A program made the translations under genes and the position numbers. Below the pieces are notes generated by a model that did not search any database, was not told where the DNA came from, and saw nothing but the letters and a program-made list of their open reading frames with translations. Below are positions 6,586 to 13,069 of a stretch of DNA of 33,179 nucleotides, piece by piece. The stretch comes from an uncultured Fibrobacter sp. (GTDB lineage Bacteria > Fibrobacterota > Fibrobacteria > Fibrobacterales > Fibrobacteraceae). The number at the start of each line of letters is the position of its first letter. The first letter of the stretch is position 1. The stretch covers positions 1-33,179 of the forward strand of contig CAMKLO010000036.1 of NCBI GenBank assembly GCA_946413655.1. Direction: 5' to 3'.

Positions 6586-7421
6586 GCTTTCACCTCCGGG
6601 TCGAGGTTGGAGAACAGGTGCAGGTTCATTTGATAAACGCCGCTTGCCTTTTCGTTGTCTTCACTGATGATGCGCCTTGCCTTGGCCTTGAATTCCTGGA
6701 GTTCGGATTCGAGTTTCTTGTAGGCGGTGTTCGAGATGCTGAACGTGAGCGTGCTCATGACGGTCGGCATCTTGGGGCGCGTGATGAGCGCCTGCTTTGA
6801 AAGTTCAAAACATTGCAACTGGTACTGCTTGATGAGTTCCGCGTTGTTGTACGGACCGCTGGAGATGGATTCCTTGGTCGGTTTCCAGAGTCCTGCCTCG
6901 TTCTTGCGGGCTAGTCCAAGCTTTTCGAGAAGGGATAGCGAATCCTTGAGCTTTCCGAGTGGAACTTTCGGGAAGATTCTCTTTTGCACGGGTGTCAAGT
7001 CGTCGGTCACGTCCATAGCATCAAGAATAGCAAACATTGCGCTATGGTACCAGTGATTGTAATATTCATAGGTGTTAGAATCGAGGATGTGCTGCGGATT
7101 CGGGTGCAGGTGCAGCAACTCTTCCATGGCGGCGCTGCGGGCGGTCTCGGTCTTTGCCTGGTCGAGCTTGACCATGGTTTCAAAGTACTTGGCGGCTTTC
7201 TTGCTGAGGCCGAGGACTTCGACAAATTTCAAGGTCATACGGGGGCTGACTTTTTTCCCTCTGAGAACATCGGCGAAATAACTGCGCGTCTTGGGGAGGC
7301 CGAGCATATTGCAAATTCCGGTACGGGTGAACTCCGGGTCGGACTGGACTCTGGCCGCCTGGTATTCTTCCAAGTACTTGCGGAAGTGCGTAAATTGATA
7401 AATGTCTATATAGTTTTCCAC
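6582..7421 (-). CDS. TIGR02147 / DUF4423 family putative regulator
   Basis: A 279-residue cytoplasmic protein of the TIGR02147 family, common in Fibrobacter. The N-terminus IYQFTHFRKYLEEYQAAR fits the family start, which supports the GTG at 7421. Residues about 33-73 (TRTGICNMLGLPKTRSYFAD and following) look like a helix-turn-helix; LRGKKVSPRMTLKFVEVLGLS is the typical continuation. Residues 80-270 form the alpha-helical DUF4423-like part with EYYNHWYHSA and LLEKLGLARKNEAGLWKPT, a winged-helix-like segment. The family is predicted to regulate transcription; direct proof is not known to me. The gene overlaps the following lipoprotein by four bases and its promoter region borders the inverted-repeat array at 7551-7854, which makes that array a candidate target. 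Confidence 0.85.
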   Translation of the reverse strand: MENYIDIYQFTHFRKYLEEYQAARVQSDPEFTRTGICNMLGLPKTRSYFADVLRGKKVSPRMTLKFVEVLGLSKKAAKYFETMVKLDQAKTETARSAAMEELLHLHPNPQHILDSNTYEYYNHWYHSAMFAILDAMDVTDDLTPVQKRIFPKVPLGKLKDSLSLLEKLGLARKNEAGLWKPTKESISSGPYNNAELIKQYQLQCFELSKQALITRPKMPTVMSTLTFSISNTAYKKLESELQEFKAKARRIISEDNEKASGVYQMNLHLFSNLDPEVKA

Positions 7422-7428
7422 GAATCTT

Positions 7429-7434
7429 AATATA
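7429..7434 (-). promoter_or_regulatory. Candidate -10 box of the TIGR02147 gene
   Basis: On the minus strand TATATT ends at 7429, seven bases before the GTG at 7421. No ribosome binding site fits in between, so the message may be leaderless. Confidence 0.4.
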
Positions 7435-7550
7435 ATATTTATGAGAACTATTGTGAGAACATTTTTTTATTATCTCCATGAAATTGTGATTTCTATCGTG
7501 GAAAGTTGAAAAATGTGGAGGCGCACTTATGCAGGTGTGTTTATTGAGGT

Positions 7551-7590
7551 GTACCTATAAAAGTGTCATTTTACCTTTGTTTATAGGTAC
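7551..7590. repeat. Inverted-repeat pair 1 (18-base loop)
   Basis: Arms 7551-7561 and 7580-7590, perfect over 11 bases. Confidence 0.9.
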
Positions 7591-7635
7591 TATTATGGAA
7601 TTTAGAGTGCAAAATAGTCTAAATATTGAGGGCGG

Positions 7636-7674
7636 GTACCTATAAATTTTGTAAAATGGTCGATTTATAGGTAC
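7636..7674. repeat. Inverted-repeat pair 2 (17-base loop)
   Basis: Arms 7636-7646 and 7664-7674, perfect over 11 bases. Confidence 0.9.
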
Positions 7675-7730
7675 TCAGCACCTAAATTTTGAATAAACTA
7701 TGCGGTTTGCTGCTGGAAAATCACCTGTAG

Positions 7731-7770
7731 GTACCTATAAAAGTGTTGTTTTGCCTCTGTTTATAGGTAC
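7731..7770. repeat. Inverted-repeat pair 3 (18-base loop)
   Basis: Arms 7731-7741 and 7760-7770. The preceding bases extend the left arm into a local palindrome TAGGTACCTA (7728-7737). Confidence 0.9.
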
Positions 7771-7815
7771 TGTTAGGAAAATTTGATCGCAAAAAGTTCT
7801 AAAAAGCGCGAATGA

Positions 7816-7854
7816 GTACCTATAAATCCCAAAAAAAGAGCATTTTATAGGTAC
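7816..7854. repeat. Inverted-repeat pair 4 (17-base loop)
   Basis: Arms 7816-7826 and 7844-7854, perfect over 11 bases; the loop is A-rich and unlike that of pair 2. Confidence 0.9.
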
Positions 7855-8048
7855 GCCTGGGCGAAAATGCACTTTAAAAGTACTAAAGGATTGATTTTGT
7901 GCTACTTTGACGTCTATTTTGCCATACTGAGAAGGACAACTGTGATTATCATCGATTATTAGTACTCAGCTCGTACCTCACAATCTCAAAAGTTCGTGGT
8001 TTGATGGGTTTACCAACCTTAGTCGAGCCCATAGCTCATACCGCACTG

Positions 8049-8083
8049 GATCCTATCGGTCGCGAAGCTCCCTTCAGGATGAC
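8049..8083. repeat. REP-like palindromic element, short relative of 1771-1812
   Basis: Starts GATCCT and ends CAGGATGAC like the element at 1771-1812, with a shorter, different interior. Confidence 0.4.
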
Positions 8084-8230
8084 TGCTTACTTCCTACTAA
8101 GCTCTAAGTTCTACCACCTTGATTCCCTTCCGCTGCTTACTTTTTTATTGCAATTGAAAAACGGGCGTGGATAGGCGTTTTTCCTGCATGTTGCTTTTAC
8201 ATTTTCTGTGCGTCCAGTCATGAAAATTTC

Positions 8231-8236
8231 TATCTT
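8231..8236 (+). promoter_or_regulatory. Candidate -10 box of the nuo operon
   Basis: TATCTT in the context TTCTATCTTTA resembles TTCTATATTTT seen before ispF and the first phosphate transporter. It would give a leader of roughly 20 bases before the ATG at 8265. Confidence 0.3.
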
Positions 8237-8264
8237 TAGGCGCGAATTTTATGAGGTAACTCCT

Positions 8265-8900
8265 ATGGGTAATGAGGCAGAAAAGCCGAATATCATTACG
8301 TCCTCGCTTGACTTTTTGGTCAACTGGGGGCGCTCTAACTCCTTGTGGCCGTTCCCTTACGGTACGGCTTGTTGTGCAATCGAATTCATGAGTACGGAAG
8401 TGGGTCGTTACGACCTTTCACGTATCGGTTCTGAATACGTGCGTTTTACGCCGCGTCAGTCCGACGTGTTGCTTGTTGCAGGTACGATTACCTACAAGCA
8501 GGCTCCGATTTTGAAGCGTATCTACGAACAGATGGCTGAACCCCGCTGGGTCATTGCCATGGGCGCCTGCGCTAGTTCTGGCGGTTTTTACGACTGCTAC
8601 TGCACGGTCCCTGGTATCGACCACATAATCCCGGTGGATGTCTATATCGGTGGTTGTCCCCCGCGTCCGGAAGCGTTCTTCGATGCGATGTTTGACTTGC
8701 AGAAGAAGGTGAAGGATGAATCCTACATGAAGCAGCGTGCCGAAAGCATCAAGGAACAGCTTGAAATGATCAAGGCGAAGACTGCCGAGGCTAAGCGCGA
8801 AGCCGCTGCCACCGTTCATGAAAAGGTCGTGGACGTGAAGGACTTCATGAAAGAGAAAGAACAGAATCTTGTAAAGAAAGCCCAGTTCTGGAAGGAGTAG
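8265..8900 (+). CDS. nuoB: Complex I subunit NuoB (PSST), extended C-terminus
   Basis: A 211-residue peripheral-arm subunit that holds cluster N2, the last iron-sulfur centre before quinone. The four ligands are visible: Cys36 and Cys37 (GTACCAIEF), Cys102 (GACASSGG) and Cys131 (GGCPPRPE). The ATG at 8265 is chosen because GAGG (8253-8256) precedes it; an in-frame GTG at 8208 would add an unconserved leader. The conserved fold ends near residue 145. The last 65 or so residues are highly charged (Lys, Glu, Ala-rich) and probably one long helix or coiled coil, longer than in most NuoB proteins. It is the first gene of the operon, a place normally taken by nuoA. nuoC starts four bases after the stop. 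Confidence 0.95.
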   Translation: MGNEAEKPNIITSSLDFLVNWGRSNSLWPFPYGTACCAIEFMSTEVGRYDLSRIGSEYVRFTPRQSDVLLVAGTITYKQAPILKRIYEQMAEPRWVIAMGACASSGGFYDCYCTVPGIDHIIPVDVYIGGCPPRPEAFFDAMFDLQKKVKDESYMKQRAESIKEQLEMIKAKTAEAKREAAATVHEKVVDVKDFMKEKEQNLVKKAQFWKE

Positions 8901-8904
8901 AAGA

Positions 8905-9507
8905 ATGACTGTTGAAGAAATCTTCGCCGCCCTTGAAGAAATGTTCGGTGCTAAGCGCGAGATGCAGGACAAGTGGGGCGTGACGGCTATCGTTCCCGCG
9001 ACCTATCTGCATAACGCTGTCCAGTACCTCAAGGAACAATCCGGCACCAAGTTCGAAATGCTCGTGGATATTGCCGGTATCGACTACTTGACTTACCCAA
9101 ATCACGAAGGTCCGCGTTTTGCGGTCGCCTATGCTTTCAAGAGCATGTCCACCCCGGGCAGCCGTATCCGTCTTAAGGTGCTGGTATCCGAAGAAAGCCT
9201 CAAGGTGCCGACGATTAGCGACCTCTATGCGAACGCCAACTGGTACGAACGCGAAGTCTTTGACCAGTTCGGTGTCATTTTCGAAGGTCATCCGGACCTC
9301 CGCCGCCTGTTGAACCACGTTGAATTTGTTGGCCATCCGCTCCGCAAGGATTACCCTGCCCAGAAGCGCCAGTGGCTTTCGACGAACGACTACCTGCTTC
9401 CGGAACTCGAAAAGCGCCTCGAAGAACTTGGCTACAAGGTCGTGCAGCGCAGTAAGGAAGTGGAAACGAACGACAACGAATTTTTGGAAGGGAGTATCAA
9501 GGAATGA
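8905..9507 (+). CDS. nuoC: Complex I subunit NuoC (30 kDa)
   Basis: A 200-residue peripheral subunit that packs against NuoD and NuoB near the quinone site. The family signature WYEREVFDQFGVIFEGHPDL is followed by RRLLNHVEFVGHPLRKDYP. Unlike E. coli, where nuoC and nuoD are fused, the genes are separate but overlap by four bases (ATGA, 9504-9507). GGAGTAG, which also spans the nuoB stop, serves as ribosome binding site. Confidence 0.94.
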   Translation: MTVEEIFAALEEMFGAKREMQDKWGVTAIVPATYLHNAVQYLKEQSGTKFEMLVDIAGIDYLTYPNHEGPRFAVAYAFKSMSTPGSRIRLKVLVSEESLKVPTISDLYANANWYEREVFDQFGVIFEGHPDLRRLLNHVEFVGHPLRKDYPAQKRQWLSTNDYLLPELEKRLEELGYKVVQRSKEVETNDNEFLEGSIKE

Positions 9508-10697
9508 TCGTATTAGATCCGAATGGCGAAAAGCTGAATTTGATGCCCTTGAACGTGGGGCCTAGCCACCCGGCGACTCATGGTTGCTTGCGCTTTATGG
9601 CGGCTATGGATGGCGAAACCATCGTGGCTTCTGTCGAAGAAATTGGCTATCTGCACCGCGGTTTCGAAAAAATGGTCGAACGCGGTACATGGCAGCAGGT
9701 TGTCCCGTACACGGACCGCCTCAACTACTGCTCTGCCATCATGAACAACATTGCGTTCTGCCGCGCGGTCGAAAACATGTTCCAGGTCGAAATCCCGGAA
9801 CGTTGCAAGGTCCTCCGCGTTATCGTGAACGAACTTAGCCGTATCAACGACCACTTTGTGTGCGTCGCTGCGGCGTTCCAGGACTTGGGCGGTACGACTC
9901 CGTTCATGTACGCCTTCAACCCGCGTGAAGAAATCATGTGCATCTGGGAAAAGCTCACGGGCGCTCGCCTCACGAACAGCTTTGCCCGCATCGGTGGCCT
10001 TTCTCGCGATAGCTACGCTGGCTTTGAACAGGATGTCCTCGAGGCTCTCAACTCTACCGAGAAGGCTTTGAAGGACTTGCACGCCTGCTTGGACCGTAAC
10101 CGCATCTTCCTCGACCGTACGGTGGGCATCGGCAAGATTTCTGCCGAAAAGGCCATCAGCTACGGCTGGACGGGTCCGTGCCTCCGCGCCTCCGGCGTTG
10201 CTGCGGACCTCCGCAAGGACGAACCGTACTACGATTACGAAACCTACGACTGGGAAGTCGTGGTCGGCACGCAGGGCGACTGCAACGACCGTTTGCAGGT
10301 TCGTTTGGCCGAAATTGAAGAATCCGTAAAGATTGTGCGTCAGGCCTTGAAGCGCCTCGCTCCGGGTCCGGTCGATATCGTCGACCCGCGTATCCGCGTG
10401 CCGGCACACAAGCTCGCTTATCAGGACATGGAAGGCCTCATCGGCCGCTTCAAGAGTGTCTATGAAGGTGTCCGCGTACCGGAAGGCGAATACTACTCTG
10501 GTTCCGAATGCGCTAACGGTGAACTTGGTTTCACGATTGTTTCTGACGGCTCTGGCCATCCGTACCGCATCAAGGTGCGTCCGCCTTGCCTTACGCAGTT
10601 TGCTGCATTCCATGAACTCGTCGAAGGCGGTCTCTTGGCTGACTCCATGGCCGTGCTTTCGGGTCTCAACATTATTGCTGGAGAACTTGACCGATGA
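9504..10697 (+). CDS. nuoD: Complex I subunit NuoD (49 kDa)
   Basis: A 397-residue subunit related to the [NiFe]-hydrogenase large subunit; with NuoB it forms the quinone-reduction site. NVGPSHPATHG (18-27) carries the conserved His pair near quinone, and IGYLHRGFEKMVERGTW and PYTDRLNY follow. The C-terminus ends in GELDR, as usual for the family, and no hydrogenase metal-binding Cys remain. Overlap of four bases with nuoC and with nuoE indicates coupled translation. Confidence 0.95.
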   Translation: MIVLDPNGEKLNLMPLNVGPSHPATHGCLRFMAAMDGETIVASVEEIGYLHRGFEKMVERGTWQQVVPYTDRLNYCSAIMNNIAFCRAVENMFQVEIPERCKVLRVIVNELSRINDHFVCVAAAFQDLGGTTPFMYAFNPREEIMCIWEKLTGARLTNSFARIGGLSRDSYAGFEQDVLEALNSTEKALKDLHACLDRNRIFLDRTVGIGKISAEKAISYGWTGPCLRASGVAADLRKDEPYYDYETYDWEVVVGTQGDCNDRLQVRLAEIEESVKIVRQALKRLAPGPVDIVDPRIRVPAHKLAYQDMEGLIGRFKSVYEGVRVPEGEYYSGSECANGELGFTIVSDGSGHPYRIKVRPPCLTQFAAFHELVEGGLLADSMAVLSGLNIIAGELDR

Positions 10698-11755
10698 GAG
10701 AACATATTACTGGCGCTGTCCAATTTGTTTCGAACAATCATTTGAAGTTCGACCGTCCGGCACAGCCGATCGACGCTCTCCCGGATCCGGGTCAGACGTT
10801 TGGTTACGTGAACAAGCCCGTGCCGCAGCCTTCTACAAAGGAAGTGCTTGCGAAGCTCGATACAAAGGAAATCAAGGAACGCTGTGCAGACCTTTTGAGC
10901 CGTTATCCGGAAGGTCAGGCCGCACTCCTCGAAGTGCTCTGGCTTGTGCAGGGCGTGTTCGGCTGGGTGCCGCGTGAAGGTATCCGCTGGGCGGCTAACG
11001 TTTGCGGTTGTGCTCCGGCCCATGCGCTTGGCGTTGCTACGTTCTATACGATGTACAACCACGCTCCGAAGGGCAAGTTCCTTTTGCAGTTCTGCCGTAA
11101 CATCAGCTGCACCATCAAGGGCGCTCCGAGCCTTATCGCTTATATCGAAAAAGCATTGAACATCAAGACCGGCGAAACGACTCCGGACGGTCTCTTCACG
11201 ATTCTCCAGGTGGAATGCCTGGGCAGCTGCGGCAACGGTCCGATGATGCTCGTGAATGACGACTTCGCAACGGACGCCGATGGCGACGTCTTGACGATGA
11301 AGCCGGGTACGACGCTTACCGAAGACAGTATCGACCGCATTCTCAAGTGGTGCTATGCCCATGAGGACAACATCCCGAAACGCGACGTGCTTGGCGGAAC
11401 GGTGAAGGGCCACTGCGGCCATCCGGGCGCTCCGGGTGCCATCGCGAAACCGCAGGTGGCGGACTACGCTCCTCCTTCTCCGGTCTTGAACGTCAGGGCC
11501 GAAGCGGACGAAACGGGTGCGACCCTCACTTGGAAGGGCGCTCCGGAATTCACGAAGCTTGTCGTCGAAAAGAAGAACGGCAGCAACTGGGTCGCGGTGG
11601 GCGAGCCGGGCGTGAAGGACAAGAGCTTCCTCGACGCTTCTGGCAAGGCCGGCGACGAATACCGTATGATTGCGACCTCCGGTGAACGTGTTGCTAAACC
11701 CTCGGCTGTTGCGGTTACGACGCAGAAGCCCGCACCGGAACAAAAGGCGGTTTAA
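10694..11755 (+). CDS. nuoE: Complex I subunit NuoE (24 kDa) fused to a fibronectin-III-like domain
   Basis: A 353-residue protein, about twice the usual NuoE length (about 160-170). Residues about 48-225 are the thioredoxin-like NADH dehydrogenase 24 kDa domain, with the [2Fe-2S] cluster N1a ligands Cys134, Cys139, Cys175 and Cys179 (CRNISC and CLGSC). A preceding stretch of about 45 residues is unconserved. Residues 226-260 are a Gly/Pro-rich linker. Residues about 261-344 look like a fibronectin type III domain: SPVLNVRAEADETGATLTW, then FTKLVVEKK, WVAVGE and EYRMIATSGERVAKPSAVAV, the usual strand order ending the fold. One continuous frame with normal codon use encodes both parts, so the fusion is not an annotation error. 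Fn3 domains are usually extracellular, so one on the cytoplasmic tip of complex I is odd; a docking or structural role is possible. Confidence 0.92.
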   Translation: MREHITGAVQFVSNNHLKFDRPAQPIDALPDPGQTFGYVNKPVPQPSTKEVLAKLDTKEIKERCADLLSRYPEGQAALLEVLWLVQGVFGWVPREGIRWAANVCGCAPAHALGVATFYTMYNHAPKGKFLLQFCRNISCTIKGAPSLIAYIEKALNIKTGETTPDGLFTILQVECLGSCGNGPMMLVNDDFATDADGDVLTMKPGTTLTEDSIDRILKWCYAHEDNIPKRDVLGGTVKGHCGHPGAPGAIAKPQVADYAPPSPVLNVRAEADETGATLTWKGAPEFTKLVVEKKNGSNWVAVGEPGVKDKSFLDASGKAGDEYRMIATSGERVAKPSAVAVTTQKPAPEQKAV

Positions 11756-11757
11756 TT

Positions 11758-13065
11758 ATGGCTGAATGTGTAAAAGTTTGTACGCAGAACTTTGGCAAGG
11801 GCGCCCAGGACATCGAAGTCTATAAGAAACTGGGCGGCTACGCAAACATTTCGGAACGTTTGTTCAACATGAGCCAGTTCGAGCTTATCGACTACGTGCA
11901 ACGTTCTAACTTGCGTGGCCGTGGTGGTGCAGGCTTCCCGACTGGCATGAAGTGGAGCTTTGTCCCGCGCAATTCCGGCAAGCCGGTTTACATTGTCGTG
12001 AACGCCGACGAAGGCGAAGGCGGTACGTTCAAGGACCACTTCCTCATGCTCGAAGATCCTCACCGTTTGATTGAAGGCCTTATCATTGCCGCTTGGGCTC
12101 TCGGTTCCCGCGCAGCTTACATTTACTGCCGTGGCGAATTCCTCCCGTGCATCGAGGCCTTGAACAAGGCTTTGAACCAGGCATACGCTGCCGGTTACCT
12201 CGGCGAAAACATCATGGGCACGAAGTTCAGCTTTGATATCTTTGTGCATCGTGGTGCTGGCGCCTACATTTGCGGTGAAGAAACTGCTCTTATTAACTCT
12301 CTCGAAGGCCAGAAGGGCCAGCCGCGCTTGAAACCGCCGTTCCCGGCTGTTTGCGGTGCCTGGAAGTCCCCGACTTGCGTGAACAACGTCGAAACGATTA
12401 TGGCGCTTCCGTGGATTTTGCAGCACGACCCGAGCGAATACGCCAAGATGGGTACGCCTCGTGCCGGTGGTACGAAGGTGTTCTGCATCAGCGGTGACGT
12501 CAAGAATCCGGGCGTCTATGAAGCTCCGCTTGGCACTCCGATGATGACGATGATTAACGATTATGCCGGTGGCGTTGTCGGTGGCAAGCTCAAGGCTGTG
12601 CTCCCGGGCGGTTCCTCCTGCGCTCCGCTTACGGCAGAAGAAGCTGCGGTCGCCACGATGGACTACGAATGCCTCGCCTCGATGAAGACGATGTTCGGTT
12701 CCGGCGCCATGATCGTGATTAACGATACGCACAACATGGTGGACCTTTTGAATTGCCTCGGCAACTTCTACAGCCACGAATCTTGCGGTCAGTGCACGCC
12801 GTGCCGTGAAGGTACAGGCCTCTTGCACCGCATCTTGAACCAGATGGTGGCTGGCAACGGTCACGATGGCGATGTGGAATTGATGCAGAGCCTTTCTGGC
12901 GGATTTGGTGGCGTGACGATTTGCCCGCTCTCCATTTCTTTGGGTGGCCCGGTCTCGAGCTACACTGCAAAGTTCCGTGCGGACTTTGACGAATATATCG
13001 CTAAGAACCCCGAACACGCAAAACCGCGTATTCAAGAAACAAGTCGTCCTGGAATTTTCTGGTAA
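11758..13065 (+). CDS. nuoF: Complex I subunit NuoF (51 kDa), NADH and FMN binding
   Basis: A 435-residue subunit that oxidises NADH through FMN and passes electrons to cluster N3. The nucleotide site is seen at RGRGGAGFPTGMKW (53-66) and GAGAYICGEETAL (166-178). N3 ligands are Cys343, Cys346, Cys349 (SCGQCTPCREGTG) and Cys389 (TICPLS). The loop normally read NADExEPGTxKDR is NADEGEGGTFKDH here (82-94), with Pro changed to Gly and Arg to His. It starts two bases after nuoE. Confidence 0.95.
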   Translation: MAECVKVCTQNFGKGAQDIEVYKKLGGYANISERLFNMSQFELIDYVQRSNLRGRGGAGFPTGMKWSFVPRNSGKPVYIVVNADEGEGGTFKDHFLMLEDPHRLIEGLIIAAWALGSRAAYIYCRGEFLPCIEALNKALNQAYAAGYLGENIMGTKFSFDIFVHRGAGAYICGEETALINSLEGQKGQPRLKPPFPAVCGAWKSPTCVNNVETIMALPWILQHDPSEYAKMGTPRAGGTKVFCISGDVKNPGVYEAPLGTPMMTMINDYAGGVVGGKLKAVLPGGSSCAPLTAEEAAVATMDYECLASMKTMFGSGAMIVINDTHNMVDLLNCLGNFYSHESCGQCTPCREGTGLLHRILNQMVAGNGHDGDVELMQSLSGGFGGVTICPLSISLGGPVSSYTAKFRADFDEYIAKNPEHAKPRIQETSRPGIFW

Positions 13066-13069
13066 TAAT

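Larger units (their letters stand above)
7551..7854. repeat. Array of four inverted-repeat pairs in a 180-base tandem duplication
   Basis: GTACCTATAAA and its reverse complement TTTATAGGTAC occur four times each, alternating, as four hairpins. Left arms start at 7551, 7636, 7731 and 7816 (steps 85, 95, 85). Hairpins 1 and 3 match at 36 of 40 bases, the four changes all being transitions; hairpins 2 and 4 share all 22 arm bases but only 7 of 17 loop bases. So the block is a diverged 180-base duplication of a two-hairpin unit in which the arms have been kept and the loops have not. It lies between the divergent regulator and nuo operons. Possible roles are a protein-binding array, structured RNA or a mobile palindromic element; none is shown by the sequence alone. 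Confidence 0.9.
7855..8264. other. Gene-free leader region of the nuo operon
   Basis: The 410 bases between the hairpin array and nuoB have stops in all frames and no recognised RNA gene. They hold a REP-like element (8049-8083) and a candidate -10 box near 8231. No nuoA-like frame is present. Confidence 0.7.

Noticed and set aside
7551..7854. CRISPR array
   Set aside because: Repeats are alternating inverted arms with 17-18-base loops and 45-57-base gaps, not direct repeats with uniform spacers, and there are no cas genes.
8208..8264. Longer NuoB starting at GTG 8208
   Set aside because: The added residues are unconserved, and ATG 8265 has a good ribosome binding site.
12944..13069. NuoG extended upstream into nuoF
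   Set aside because: This part lies in another frame of nuoF; ATG 13070 just after the nuoF stop fits the family N-terminus.
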